A stretch of DNA of 64,000 bases from contig CM062380.1 in the NCBI GenBank assembly GCA_031310005.1, forward strand, positions 1,674,001 to 1,738,000. Reading direction: 5' to 3'. Under the pieces are notes generated by a model. The model saw nothing but the letters and a program-made list of their open reading frames with translations. It was not told the DNA's origin and searched no databases. Source of the DNA: Dactylellina haptotyla. Its lineage: Eukaryota > Ascomycota > Orbiliomycetes > Orbiliales > Orbiliaceae. This document shows positions 13,054 to 24,696 of the stretch, piece after piece (within the stretch, counting starts at the first letter, position 1; every line of letters begins with the position of its first letter). The position numbers were made by a program, and so were the translations under genes.

Positions 13054-14565
13054 TTAATCATCCATAATCAAATATGGCCCTCCTTTCCAATGTCCAGTTA
13101 CCTTCACCAAGTCAACCAAACCGTCTTCAAACGCCTTCCTTCCAATTTCCAATAACTCTTTAGCGGGTAGCCCGTCACATAGACTCGTGTGTACTTGTTG
13201 CAAACTCGGCCCGCCCGAGCCCGCTCCAAAACATGAAGAGTCATATGGAATCCTCAACGACATTCTCATCAGCTTCTGCCTCTTCTCCACCACTTTGACC
13301 TCTCGCTTCTTGAAGTTCTGTACAAAATGGCCGAAGTTGAAGCTGAACAGCGGAGGCGGTAACATTGTCCCCTCTTCTCCTATCGACTCGCTGTCAGAAA
13401 TAGCATCAACCGGTGGCGTGGGAATATCCATCACCCGGGTGGGTGCTAGCTCTGGCGATCCAGGTGGTGTCGGTAGCCCTCCAGTCATGGCACCGCTTGC
13501 AATCCCACTCCTTTTATCCACCAGGGTGTAAGGGAATAAGATTTCCTTGCAAATTTTATTCGTGTATAGCTCCAGAATCTTCAATTCAGTGCAATAGTCT
13601 CGGATAATCGGACATAAATGCTCGTTGTCCCCGAACTCGTGTAATTCGAAATCTTCGTCGTGGTCGTGATCTGGACAAGATTTCCTCTTCACCATTTCCA
13701 GAGTTAAACTCCTAAGAGTCCCCCCAAATTGTATCAGTAATCTCCGTGTTCCGGCGAGAGTAATCGATTCGCAACTCTTGATAGTCAAGGCGGTGAATTG
13801 AACGCTCGTAGACGCCAGGATCTCATGCACCATTTGATCATTGATGCACGATATGCCATTGATTTCCAAGCTAACAAGCTGGCCAAAAGCGCGTTCGGTG
13901 AGCTGAAGAGCACCTCGTGGTCGTGTCAATCCCGATAAATGTGTGTGAGATGTCCCATCAAGTATGACACTCTTCAAAGCTGATATCCTCCCGAGGCCCT
14001 CAAATAATTCGTCCACCTCTCCGAAAAACTCATACCGTCCGTTCCTGACAGCGACGGTGAGTAACTGGTCTTTCAGCCCCGCAGTCACCTCTTCATCGGA
14101 AAGCGAGTAGGCCAATGCGTCAATAGCGCCAGGGAAATCCAAGGTAATGGATTTCAAACCAGGCATGGACTGGAGTGCTCTTCTGAGTAACACCCCTAAC
14201 CTGCGTCCATCCGATTCTCCCTGTAACTGTGCATCTTGCTTAACAATAGCACCTATCGCATCCCATCGCAGGACTGCTCGTTTCACATATCCGCCAAATT
14301 TCTGGGAAACACCGTTTTCAACAAACTCTTCGAGGCGGACAAGAGATTTGATGGTTATCGCTTCGAAAACATATGGAGAGCATATGTCTCGGAGATTACT
14401 GCTGGAGAGCGACAGGCTCTGGAGCGCATTTTTCGAAGGCGATGATCTTGTGACAAAAGAAAGTGGTGATATGACGGTTTTAATACTCCTTTGGGGCAAA
14501 TGGGAGAAGATGTTCATGAAGAGCTCGGGTGGCAGGGTAGTTATTGTTGTTGCTATCGAGTCCAT
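13054..14565 (-). CDS. F-box protein, leucine-rich-repeat-like
   Basis: A single-exon gene of 503 residues. The N-terminus carries an F-box (LPPELFMNIFSHLPQ, residues about 11-25, continuing to the SSSNLRDICSPYVFEAI segment), which would bind Skp1 in an SCF ubiquitin ligase. The middle has irregular Leu-rich stretches such as LKSVILDGTSHTHL, LVSLEINGISCINDQMV and LRSLTLEM, in line with a substrate-binding LRR-like region, though the repeats are degenerate. A Pro-rich insertion (TPPGSPELAPTRV) lies around residue 355-375. The substrate cannot be predicted. The start at 14565 is the first ATG of the open frame and sits directly before the F-box. Confidence 0.82.
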   Translation of the reverse strand: MDSIATTITTLPPELFMNIFSHLPQRSIKTVISPLSFVTRSSPSKNALQSLSLSSSNLRDICSPYVFEAITIKSLVRLEEFVENGVSQKFGGYVKRAVLRWDAIGAIVKQDAQLQGESDGRRLGVLLRRALQSMPGLKSITLDFPGAIDALAYSLSDEEVTAGLKDQLLTVAVRNGRYEFFGEVDELFEGLGRISALKSVILDGTSHTHLSGLTRPRGALQLTERAFGQLVSLEINGISCINDQMVHEILASTSVQFTALTIKSCESITLAGTRRLLIQFGGTLRSLTLEMVKRKSCPDHDHDEDFELHEFGDNEHLCPIIRDYCTELKILELYTNKICKEILFPYTLVDKRSGIASGAMTGGLPTPPGSPELAPTRVMDIPTPPVDAISDSESIGEEGTMLPPPLFSFNFGHFVQNFKKREVKVVEKRQKLMRMSLRIPYDSSCFGAGSGGPSLQQVHTSLCDGLPAKELLEIGRKAFEDGLVDLVKVTGHWKGGPYLIMDD

Positions 14566-17039
14566 AATGTAGATTGGAGAACGGGTCTCTCTGAGGGATG
14601 AGGTATGAAGAAGAGTTTAAAGAGGAATGGCAAGAGTTTTATAAGAGCGATAAATCAAGAGTGGGTTATGATGTAGTTTCTATTTCCAGGACCTGATCCG
14701 CGACCCGTGGGTGTGTTGTGTTGGGCCGTCGTTCCTTGTTACGTCGTTATTCGGAGCGAGCTCACGATGCCTCGCTCGCTGTTACGTAAAACTCTGCCAG
14801 AAGGAGAATTAAAACAAGACAAAAAGAAAGATGTCGTACAAGGTAGTGACGGTATGCTATCGATATGAGATGTCGGGTCTGTCGGCACTAGTCTTTTATA
14901 TAAAAATCCACCAGGAAAAATTGGGGGCTGTTCACGTATTACTCAGGGAAAAATGGTGCAATATATATCACTGCTCACTTCATACTAATCCTCCATTTAC
15001 CCTTACTCTCCCGGGCGGATTGCACCGTTCTGGGTCCCTTTTCCCCAGAGCGAGCGCCAATTTTTTTTTCATGGTAACAAAAAAGGTTCGAAAGCTGGAG
15101 CTCAACCTAAGGCTAGCGAGGTATTGGCTCCTTCGGCGTCCACTGCTTTTGGGCAAAAGCAAAACGAAATGGAAAAATTCTTTCTTGTGTCACTCCCCAG
15201 CGGTTGGGTGCTGGTCTCCACAATCCAAGCTAACTGGCTGGTTCAGTTATTCGAAGCCATGCAGGTCGGGAAACGTCCGTTGACCGACACTGAACAGGGT
15301 TTGCTTGTTGGAATTGAGCCTAACCAAAGAGAAAAGACCTGGGTCTCGAATCTGCGTATATGATGGGGTGACGGTAATCGTGTAATCAGGTAATACAATC
15401 GCGCAAGAGGTTCCCACAAGCTTCAAAGAATTTCGAATTGTGATTCCATGGACGGAAAGAAGAAACGTTCAGGCGAGGGCCGCGGAATGAACTGGTAGGA
15501 GAACGGCTAGCTGAACAAACAACCAAAATCAAACAAACATACAGAATTTGAGAAGCAAAGAATTCTAGCACTGCATTTTTAAAAAATTAGAAAAAAAAGA
15601 CGGCAGATAGAATGAACGGATCTTCTAGCACTGCTTCGAAATACCGAGTTCAGAAACCGTGTCGTATATCCCTTGACCCTTTACGCTCAATTTCCCAGCC
15701 AACCGCGCACTAAATACGTAGACTGGTCATGCGGACACATCCCCGATTCCATCTAGCTCTCCATGATCTTCCTCTAAACGGTATTTCTACGGCTGCGCTG
15801 GAAAATAAAATGGAATTAAGCTATGAGCACTAAGCAGGATCTTCGACAACGTTGTAAGGATGGTGAGAACTCGAGCAGGGGTTGCGTAGTGCATCACCGT
15901 CGACAGAAAAGTCAAAAAGAAAACTTGGTTGAACTCAATTGGGCGTCCTGCTAGGAAAACTGGGGTAACCACCGCCCTGCCGGTAAAACTCTGGAGCTAA
16001 ATTTTCTGTTAAAATTGTCAGCTGGCCCGTCTGTAACGTTGGCTTAAGCTTAAAACGACCTAGACTTTCCAAGCCGGTAGATCGTCTAGAACGCTTTTTA
16101 AATTTTTGCTACCCCCGTTTGTTGGGATGACGATGCATAGACGAGTGCATTGGAGTTGGGGCCGAAAGAATGCATCCTTTCAGAGAATGCGGGGAAGTGG
16201 GTCCGCCCTGTACCCGGCTCTGAGCTCCAGGCTCGACTCTGGCCAAGTTCAACTCGCAACAAAGCTTTCAAGCCAGACCCATGGATAGGATTACTGTCTT
16301 TCTGATCTGGGATTCGCGGCGCTTATGAGCCTGGGGTGCCAGCATGATTTCGGCGAAGGGTGCTACGCTATGTTTTGATATCTCGCCGGTTTTGACAGGT
16401 ATATGAGCAGGAAAATATCGTTCCAGCCTAGAATCTCGCCAATGGCTAGGTATCGTTGTATCGAGCCTCTTGATCAAAATGCACCTTCACAAGAAAGTTG
16501 AGGTTCCTCGGCATTCGTGCGCCTTTGTTCGCACACACGACTGAAGAGGCATTGTGTCACACGAGTAATAAGAGCCCACGTCCGACATCGCCCATATTTT
16601 GATTGGTCAATGCAATGCAACAACAAAAAACTGTCATATTGTAATTCGCAGGTTGGTGCACTTTAAAAACTGGTGCATTTTGCAGGAGAATTTTTGACAA
16701 AGGATAGTGGTCGGGAGGAGCCTGCAGGAGAGCAGCCCAATGGGAATTGAATAATAGTGTGGGTTCAGAAAATACCACGCGAAACACATACCATGATTTT
16801 TCGACCTCCGTGTTGCTCGATCTTAAGGCCAAGAAACGAATGCATGTTTGTTCCAGAGACTCGATCAATCTTGTTCAGCCGCATGAGGCTATTGGATTTC
16901 GTTTGCAGGATTATTCTTGGAGGAATCGATGGTTCTTATCATGAAAAGAATGATACTTTGATATAAAAGATACCTACTCCGAATATCTATAGACATATAT
17001 ATGACGATCGAGCTACTATAGCTATAATCTTAATTCGAG
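14566..17039. other. 2.5 kb intergenic, no gene recognised
   Basis: I see no supported gene. An open frame at 14831-15283 has no family features and contains low-complexity T/A runs, so I do not call it. Sequence just before 17040 is AT-rich with TATA-like runs at about 16990-17010 and is the probable promoter of the NACHT gene. Confidence 0.5.
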
Positions 17040-20000
17040 ATGGATCCACTCACTGCACTTGGAGCTTGCAGCAGCATTCTCCAGATAGTAGACTTCAGTA
17101 TCAAAATCCTCTCTAAGGGTAACGAACTACGGACTTCTCTCTCCGGCGCCCTCCCAGAAAACCTCCAGCTTGAATCTGTAGCTTCGCATCTCCAAGCGCT
17201 GGTAGCAAAGCTACAACAGCAAAACACTCCATGCCATCCACAGGCCCAGGGACTCGACCAGCTGTCCGCATTATGCACTCAAACCGCAAACGAATTATTA
17301 TCCGTTCTGGAAGCACTCAAGATAACCTGCCCACGAACGAAATGGAAAAGCTTCCGTGCGGCTGTAAAGTCCGTTTGGAAGAAAGAGAAAATCGAAGAAC
17401 TTAAGAACAGACTGGTTACCATACGCGACGAGATCGAGTTTGGAATCATCGTTGATTTGAAAGAAGGTTTGGTTTTATTATCCGAGCGGCAATCTGGTCG
17501 GTTCGATGCCCTGGACCAGTCCACGCAAACAGTGTTACATGCCGTACTCGCAGGTCAGAGTGCGGCTGCGGCTGCGGCGGAAGTCCAGCTTCGTGCTATG
17601 AATAATATGCAGAGCACAATTAGCACGCAGATAGCCAGTGAGCATCAAAGAACGCGAGACGAGATATTGACTGAACTACGGTTTCAACGAGGTCAAATGA
17701 ATATACCTCTGGACGATAAAACAGATATAACAGTTATGCTCAGATCTCTCACCACAGATGACCGCCACAGCGCGATTCCAGAAGCGCATCAGAAAACCTT
17801 CGAGTGGGTTTGGGATAATCTAGATACAGCCCATGGCGACCGGAATAACTTTTGGTCATGGTTGACAGGAGGAAAGGGGATATATTGGATATCTGGCAAG
17901 CCTGGATCCGGAAAATCTACTTTGATGAAATATATATACCACAATAGCCGGACGGCAGAAGCACTAAAACTGTGGTCGCGTGACACCAATTTCATAACCG
18001 CCGCTTTTTTCTTCTGGAATAGCGGTACAGTCATGCAAAAGTCTCTCATAGGTCTCCTACAAGGCATACTCTACGAGATACTGCAGCAAGACAAGAACCT
18101 CAAAGAATTTGTCTTTCCGAAAGATGTGCAAAATGATATCGCGAGAAGATGGATGTCTCGCAGTCCCGGTACAGAAAGTATCTGGACAATCAATGATTTG
18201 CAGCAAGCTTTCGACCGTCTCCTACAGGTGCCATCTCTATATGCCTGCCTGTTTATTGACGGCCTCGACGAATATGATGGCGATCATACCGATGTCATCA
18301 ACATCCTCAAGAGCCTTATTGCCTCCCCTAATATAAAACTCTGCGTATCCAGCCGCCCACTCGCAAATTTCGAGCACGATTTTGCCGAATTTCCCCGCAT
18401 CCGTCTACAAGACCTCACCCACGCAGATATAACCCTCTACGTCCGCTCACAACTCGAACTCCGACCGGAAGTCGCCCGTATGAAGCTCCTCAACCCTGCG
18501 GAGTTCCAACACCTCGTCGACTCTATCATCGCCAAATCCTCCGGTGTCTTCCTCTGGGTTACCCTCGCGGTTCGCTCCCTTCTCGACGGACTAAATAATT
18601 ACGATCGTATGGCAGATCTACGGTACAGACTCACCCTTATACCTGACAACCTAAGTCAACTCTACTGGCATATTCTGCGTAGCATTAAACCGGAATTCTA
18701 CCTTCCTCAGGCAGCCAAACTCCTAAGGATAATGCATACCGCCATCACAGAAGACCTCGTACCAGCAGTGGACATGCTTATGTACGCAGAGGATTATCAA
18801 GATGGCCATCCGCTGTTGGATATCCCTATGTGGGAGTCCATCGACTATATCCCCGCACAAGCCAAAGTTCTAGAGGGCCGGTTGATGTCTCGGTGTCGCG
18901 GACTTCTCGAAGTACGCGACGGTAGAGTCGAGTTCCTACATCATTCTGTGCACGAATTTCTCTCACAGCCAGAGGTGAAAAAATCACTGGATGAGAAGAT
19001 TTCGGAACCGTTTAATGTATATTCTCACCTTCTTGCTGCGTATCTGACCCAAATTAAATACGAATGGGAACCTGGCGATTGTATCAGCGAGCCGGGGAGG
19101 AAGCAAATAGATGTTGTATTCCGTCTAGCGAGGAAATTGGAAGAGGAGTCTGGGACTGCGAATGTAAATCTTGTCGGAGAAATCGATAGAGTCCTAGGGA
19201 ATCGATTTCAGAACGACTACTTAGGGCTAAACTATCCGGACCCTACAGATCCTTTGCAACCTTTGCGATATGACGGACGGGCTTTTTTTCGAGTTAGGTC
19301 TTATGAGGATATTCGATTAGGTGGAGGAAGAGCTCTATTCAAATATTTTCCAAATTTCAAAGATGAGTTTGGTGGTATTTGGTCCTGGCGGGATAGTTCG
19401 CTCTCTTGGGCGGGTATAGCGGCCGCGCGAGGTCCGCGGCCTACCGCGTGGAACGACACTTTCCTCAGCCTCTGTCTACAAAAAGGGTTGACGAGATATG
19501 TGTCTCTACAACTCGATAAAGGTATCCCGATGAACCAGGGACCCCGCAGTCGCCCGCTTCTCGATTTCGTTATCGATCCGGACTGTCTGGAGAACTGGAT
19601 AACCCGGCATGGCAACATCATTAGCGAATTTATCGGAGGACGCCAGGGTACCGGAGATATCCTCGACCTCTGTCGTATGCTATTCGAGAAGGGTGCAGAT
19701 CCTAACGAGCAGTTTGAGGGTCGAACCGTCTGGGAGCGAGTTATATACCTTGCTAGTGGTGGTTATCCCTACGAACATTCGTGCTTGATCGAGAACTTTG
19801 AGAAGAAGGGATATGATACCATGGGGGGGAGGTTCAGTCATACCTACTTTCACCTCCCCTACCACCGCATCTGGATCGATCTGATGAATTTATTCCTCGA
19901 CTACGGTGCCGATCCGAACGCCGGACTTATCGAATCCTTTCCAGATGCTTACGATCTATCAAGCGATGCAAAGATAATCCCAGTCGCTACATTCGTAATT

Positions 20001-20672
20001 AACAACGTCGATAATTTCGTATCAACAGATAGACCGCGAGCCATCGAGCTACACAAACGAATACTCTCCCTCGGCGGGACCCAAATACCATACCGCAAGC
20101 CTTATAGGACAAATCCAAACTCCTTCTTATGGGACCTCCTCCCGACCCCACGCCCTGAAGATATTCCAAGCTTGTCACGGACACCATTTGACGCCCAAAA
20201 CGGCAAGTTGACAGCACGGCCATACCCAGACCACGAAGGCATGATCGCAATAACCCCAACTTTATATGATCCATTACCTCCATCGCCTCCAGCAGAAGAG
20301 TTAGCGGTATACCCATCCCCGCCACATCAACCCTACTTGGGTCCTTACGTACCGGTGCATGAATACAAACCCTCGGGATACGTAGGTGAGCCGGTGCCGT
20401 ACGCGCCGTATATATACCCTCCAACTTTGCAATTGCAATTAGACCCTCCTTATGGCGCCTACAATCACACATACGAACCTCCACCCCCTACCTTACCGCC
20501 AGTGTCCTACAATCATTCGGATGGGTATGATAACACGTATGTACCGATGTATACATATACCCTCAACCCGGTATCAGCTGCAAATTATCCCCGGGATGAA
20601 GAAAGTCAACCACGCCCAGTATCTCGTAACTCTAGGCTTTCGAATCTCAAAAAGTACCTGCATAGGAAGTAA
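17040..20672 (+). CDS. NACHT STAND protein with HeLo-like N-terminus and ankyrin-like repeats
   Basis: A single-exon gene of 1,210 residues. The start MDPLTALGACSSILQIVDF is the usual opening of the fungal HeLo-like N-terminal domain. A coiled or linker region follows. The NACHT core has Walker A GKPGSGKS at residues 286-293, Walker B LFIDGLDE at 404-411, and a CVSSRP sensor-type motif after it. A winged-helix-like region ends with HHSVHEFL. At about 880-970 there are ankyrin-like units (LFEKGADPNEQF, LFLDYGADPNAGL). The last 150 residues are rich in Pro and Tyr. Such proteins are NLR-like nonself sensors in fungi; the HeLo-like domain can act as a membrane-toxic or signalling effector. Ligand and effector output are not known here. 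Only a few recognisable ankyrin units remain, so the sensor array is short or degenerate. Confidence 0.9.
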   Translation: MDPLTALGACSSILQIVDFSIKILSKGNELRTSLSGALPENLQLESVASHLQALVAKLQQQNTPCHPQAQGLDQLSALCTQTANELLSVLEALKITCPRTKWKSFRAAVKSVWKKEKIEELKNRLVTIRDEIEFGIIVDLKEGLVLLSERQSGRFDALDQSTQTVLHAVLAGQSAAAAAAEVQLRAMNNMQSTISTQIASEHQRTRDEILTELRFQRGQMNIPLDDKTDITVMLRSLTTDDRHSAIPEAHQKTFEWVWDNLDTAHGDRNNFWSWLTGGKGIYWISGKPGSGKSTLMKYIYHNSRTAEALKLWSRDTNFITAAFFFWNSGTVMQKSLIGLLQGILYEILQQDKNLKEFVFPKDVQNDIARRWMSRSPGTESIWTINDLQQAFDRLLQVPSLYACLFIDGLDEYDGDHTDVINILKSLIASPNIKLCVSSRPLANFEHDFAEFPRIRLQDLTHADITLYVRSQLELRPEVARMKLLNPAEFQHLVDSIIAKSSGVFLWVTLAVRSLLDGLNNYDRMADLRYRLTLIPDNLSQLYWHILRSIKPEFYLPQAAKLLRIMHTAITEDLVPAVDMLMYAEDYQDGHPLLDIPMWESIDYIPAQAKVLEGRLMSRCRGLLEVRDGRVEFLHHSVHEFLSQPEVKKSLDEKISEPFNVYSHLLAAYLTQIKYEWEPGDCISEPGRKQIDVVFRLARKLEEESGTANVNLVGEIDRVLGNRFQNDYLGLNYPDPTDPLQPLRYDGRAFFRVRSYEDIRLGGGRALFKYFPNFKDEFGGIWSWRDSSLSWAGIAAARGPRPTAWNDTFLSLCLQKGLTRYVSLQLDKGIPMNQGPRSRPLLDFVIDPDCLENWITRHGNIISEFIGGRQGTGDILDLCRMLFEKGADPNEQFEGRTVWERVIYLASGGYPYEHSCLIENFEKKGYDTMGGRFSHTYFHLPYHRIWIDLMNLFLDYGADPNAGLIESFPDAYDLSSDAKIIPVATFVINNVDNFVSTDRPRAIELHKRILSLGGTQIPYRKPYRTNPNSFLWDLLPTPRPEDIPSLSRTPFDAQNGKLTARPYPDHEGMIAITPTLYDPLPPSPPAEELAVYPSPPHQPYLGPYVPVHEYKPSGYVGEPVPYAPYIYPPTLQLQLDPPYGAYNHTYEPPPPTLPPVSYNHSDGYDNTYVPMYTYTLNPVSAANYPRDEESQPRPVSRNSRLSNLKKYLHRK

Positions 20673-21448
20673 CAAGTGGCAATGGATCCGGTCAAAAACA
20701 CTTCTATTTGAACTATATCTCACATATTCAAAGATAGTACGCCTGATGAAATGATATATAGAGTAAGAGAAATCTTATGATTGATAATAAATACCTGTAT
20801 AAAATATTGTATATCCGCGGCAGTCGCAAAATATCCTAAAAGAACAATCTTTCCTTGTCGACTGCCAGCGGTGTCTTAAAAGTGAGAAAGAAACAGCAAC
20901 AACAATATTAAACAGAAAAAAGCGAAAAGACAATTAAACAGCTGAAAAATATATAAAACGCCTAACAATATGGATGTTAGTTGATACAAAAGCCTTCAAA
21001 GGCAACACCGCGCGCACACAAATGCATCAGATATCAGTATATTGTACAATGCAAACATATACAGAAAGCTTTCTGGCTGCAAAAACAATTGAAATAATGG
21101 CATATACTGTACCATTTCGTTCCCGACACTTCGCCAACTGGGAAATGTACAAGGTCAGTGGGAGCGGGAACTCTAGCAAAAACTCTCGAGGTATCAAGTC
21201 AATACAAAGGAGAGTGAGAAAGGGGTTTAGTAACCGTAATCCAACAGCTAAAGAGAGAACAAAAACAAACTCAAGGAAAATATGTAGTCAAGTCGTGTGT
21301 CATCATAATATCATAACGCAATCCCTTCGAAAGGGATAACTTCCAAAAAAAAAGTAAAAAAGGCCACAGTATGCAGGATCATCAAGGTCATAGAGAGTAT
21401 TCATCGAGTCGTCATCGCTTTTTAAAACAGTAACAAGAACTAACAAGC
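20673..21448. other. Convergent 3' flanks, NACHT gene / CDC14
   Basis: AT-rich, with A runs; an open frame at 20974-21339 has no recognisable features. The part next to 21448 is the likely CDC14 3' UTR. Confidence 0.55.
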
Positions 21449-23615
21449 TTACTGCTCGGTAGATCGCGAAGGGGTAGTAAGTCCCTGACTGACGACTCTT
21501 CCGCTGACCTTTCTGATCCTGCCGTCCCGGGTGTGGTTGATCGCGCCAGTCCTGCGAACAGCTCTAACTTTTACGCTAGAGACGCCGTTGCCATTCTTGG
21601 CGCCTACCATGTGTGGTGGTGTCGTGTCACCAGAGATCTTACGGATGGTGATTGGACTTCCCAGGGGTGTGGTAGAGTTTGGGGCAGCGCTGGTTGGTGT
21701 GCCTCTTGAGCTTGGGGAGGCTGCTGCTGCAAGTTGCGACGCTGAGTATGAATAGCTGACGCTTCGTCGTCGGTCGACGCCGGCTTTAGGGCTTCGGGAG
21801 GTCAGGCGCTTAGCGGTTATCCGCAGATGAAGTTCTTCTTCAGATAACTCCTCCGCCTCAATGCAAGAGGTGTTCTCGTCGTCGGTGTCAACTCTAATGC
21901 CATCGACGTATTCTTTCGGATCCTCGTGGATGGAGTAGCGGTTGGGGCTGAAGAACTTAGCTGAGTTCTTACGCGGTTGACCAGGCGTTGGGACTGGGAG
22001 ATGTTCAGGCGAGATATCATTGGCGACTGCCGTGAGTTCGCCAAGAATGGATCGCCGAGGTGGTGGCGTGTGCTCGATAGGAGTGGTGATTCTCGATCTG
22101 TGCTTGGCCAACTTATTGGCACCTTGCTGGTCTTGCAGGACCTGGATCTGGGAGAGAAGATCTTTACGCTCTTCAGCGTAAGCGTCTTCGAAAGCCCATT
22201 GACGGATTGTGTCGTGCTTCAGATGCATCCAATGCTGCTGGGGACCGACAACCATACCAGGTCTCATAAATCGCATGTAGGCGATGCAGGCGTTAGCCGA
22301 AAAGCCGTAGCGGTAGATGAGATAGGCGCCGATGAGACAACCAGTCCTGCCAAGTCCGGCCTTGCAGTGGACGGCAATCTTCTTCTTGTTCGCGATCATC
22401 TTATTGCAAACATTGATGAATTTGCGGACGGTTTCGTCATCAGGACAGGTTCCATCGTCAAAGATCATGTCGAGATGAGCAATACCCATTTTGACAAAGT
22501 ACTCTGATGGATAGAGATGTGAGTTGAGACGGACGACCAGACCGACGTCCTCGGTATAGAAGTACTCAAGGACGTTGCGAAAGCTCTCGGTGAGCTTGGT
22601 TTCAGCGAGTTCCTCAAGGTTAGTAGGGAACTTGCCGCCCTCTGGCTTGTGCCGGGCAAAGAACTCGTTGGTGTACTGGAGCTTGGGGCCAACCTGACCG
22701 TTGGCGAGTCTCTTTGGCGGAGGTGGTGGTGGGAAGACCGGGGATGCGAAAGCGACGAAATCGGGAGAAACCCAGTTGAAGTCACCCTGGTCGACACGTT
22801 CAAAGCGTTCGTAGGCCTCGACGTCAAAATACTTAAGAGAGAGCAGTCGGTTCTCCTTGGCTTTGAAGATGCCGTAGAGGACATCCTGGATACTGATCAT
22901 ATAGTCTGCCTGACTGTAGCCGGCGTCACGGAAGGGCATCAGTGGTGGGTCGAGCTGAGCGATCGGGGCGAGGGCTTGATGTGGTGGCCAGTTCTGGACG
23001 AGGACCAGGTATGCGGAAACGAGACAAGCAGCATTGGCGCGGCTCTTTGGGTCTGATCTGCTCCAGAAGACGATCTGACGGTTCTTGTTCTCCTTGGCGC
23101 TCATGTAGTCATGCAGACAGATGGCGAACCTGTAGAGGTGCCCGATGTTCATGGGACCGAAGTCCAAATGGAACTTGTTGTAGAAGAGACGGTCATCGGC
23201 GGTGAAGAAAATGGGACCGCGGACTTTAGATGGAGTCGATGTCTTTCCACGAGGGAGCTTCGATGGCGAGCCTCTCCGTATTGGGCTGAGCTTGGAGTCT
23301 TTTGTGGAGGATTGCCTGTCTGCGCGGCGGGGGAATGGGATGACGGTGGAGCTAGTCGGGGCAGAGCTGTAAGATGCGAGGTATAGTCGGTCTGTCTCTG
23401 TTAGCAAACAAGGATTTCACTAAAAAATCAATCAATATATACAACTTACACTTGATGAGCTCGACAACGAGACCATTGGCGGACTTGATAGGAGGAGGCG
23501 GTGGTAACGAAGATGCCGGGATGGCAGGTGGGAGACTGGGGGGAGGGGTCTTGGGAGTGCTGGGTACGGAGGCGATGGTCCTCTCCCGTCTGGGAGTGGT
23601 CACCGTCGACACCAT
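21449..23615 (-). CDS. CDC14: Dual-specificity phosphatase Cdc14
   Basis: Two exons, 23615-23450 and 23391-21449, give 702 residues. The cysteine phosphatase signature HCKAGLGRTG is present with catalytic Cys at residue 398 (codon 22366-22364). Upstream are the Cdc14 N-terminal DSP half (RLYLASY, FFTADDRLFYNKFHLDFGPMNI) and QDVLYGIFKAK; downstream is MRPGMVVGPQQHWMHLKH. Cdc14 opposes CDK in mitotic exit and cytokinesis and acts in nucleolus and spindle. The first 55 residues are Pro-rich and long for the family, and the C-terminal 220 residues are Ser/Arg-rich and disordered with several SP sites, as usual in fungi. The intron (23392-23449) offers three AG acceptors; only the last keeps the frame. 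It is divergent from PCC1. Confidence 0.95.
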
Positions 23616-24291
23616 TCTGCTGGTAGGAGGAGGAGTGTTCTTATTGCTTGAGGAGCGGGTCGCACGGTAGGGGAGGGCAGCGTAGAGCGGTATTTTGGCG
23701 ATGTTTCAATAAAGATGCTGAAAATGCGAGGAGGAGGTGGTGGAGTGGAGGAGGTATTTGCGATGGGGAGGTGAGAGGCGAGGTCCCAAGAGGAAACGGT
23801 GTTGAAAAAGGAGGTTGTTGTTGTTTATGTTTCTGATGTTGTTGTTGAAGCTGTGGTATTTTGGTGATGCGCACCGCCCATCACACGACACTCACAACAC
23901 TGGGCTTGCACTCTCTCTGTACTACCTCTGCAACGAGCGTTCAATTGAAGCGCAATTGAATACGAAGGAATAGATTAATAGCCAACAGGAGATAGATAGG
24001 CAGATAGAAGATAGACGGACGGAAGCAAGGAGAGTGCACTGGAGCGTATTATATGTCCGGGTGCCACAGCGCACCGTCGGAGGCTTCTTTTTTGAAGGGC
24101 CCTGCGGTTGTTATTGTTGTGATGCTGCTTCGAGCTGTTTGTTGACCACGCAGTGCCAGCCCGCCCCGGCCCCTGCAAGGGCCCTGGCTTGGCACCCGCC
24201 CATCACAACACCGCACGGAATCCACACAAACCCGCCATCCCCACAGCAACCACCGCATCCTCCGCCCCGCCTGAACCTCCCCAAAAACATC
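23616..24291. promoter_or_regulatory. Intergenic promoter region, CDC14 / PCC1
   Basis: This 676-base interval separates two divergent start codons. It has purine-rich runs near 23730-23830 (CAA/GTT repeats, GGAGG runs) and a direct stretch of CCC-rich sequence before the PCC1 ATG. Small open frames in it lack family features. Confidence 0.55.
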
Positions 24292-24696
24292 ATGAGCTTC
24301 GACCATTCCCTGTACGTCAGGTCCACCTGTCACATTCCCCCCACATCCTTGTGCCTGCTGGCATTGCTGGCGCTGCTGGCAGCATTGCCTTACATAACAT
24401 CCAGGTCTGACCGATCATATTGACCACATAGGGTCCTCAACGTCCCGTTGCCGACCCCACGTCTGGCCGCCATCCTCGCGCGTTCGCTCTCCGTCGACAA
24501 GGAGCTCTCCCCGTTCGTCCAGCGGTCCTTCTCTGTCTCCCCGGATGCTGCCGACGTCCTTGTCATCGACTACAAGGCCACGACTGCTCGCATGCTGCGT
24601 GTTGCCGTCAACGGGTGCATGGAAAGTCTCTACCTCGTCCTCGAAGTCTGCCAAGAACTCGACCCGTCCGCTCTCGAGCAACAGATAGAACTATAG
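24292..24696 (+). CDS. PCC1: KEOPS/EKC complex subunit Pcc1
   Basis: Two exons, 24292-24311 and 24432-24696, give 94 residues. The first exon is only 20 nt (MSFDHSL). The intron (24312-24431, 120 nt) has GTACGT, an ATTGAC branch-like site and TAG. After it the Pcc1 fold is clear: LNVPLPTPRLAAILARSLSVDKE, then VLVIDYKATTARMLRVAVNG, then a C-terminal helix. Pcc1 dimerises within KEOPS, which makes the universal tRNA modification t6A, and has been linked to transcription and telomeres in yeast. Length fits the family. The short first exon means gene finders may miss the start. The next gene begins 147 bases further on the same strand. Confidence 0.92.

Noticed and set aside
14831-15283. 150-residue frame in the intergenic region
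   Set aside because: No family features, spans T/A runs, and no splice-linked partner frames were found.
22649-23056. Plus-strand frames opposite CDC14
   Set aside because: They mirror the conserved CDC14 coding strand.
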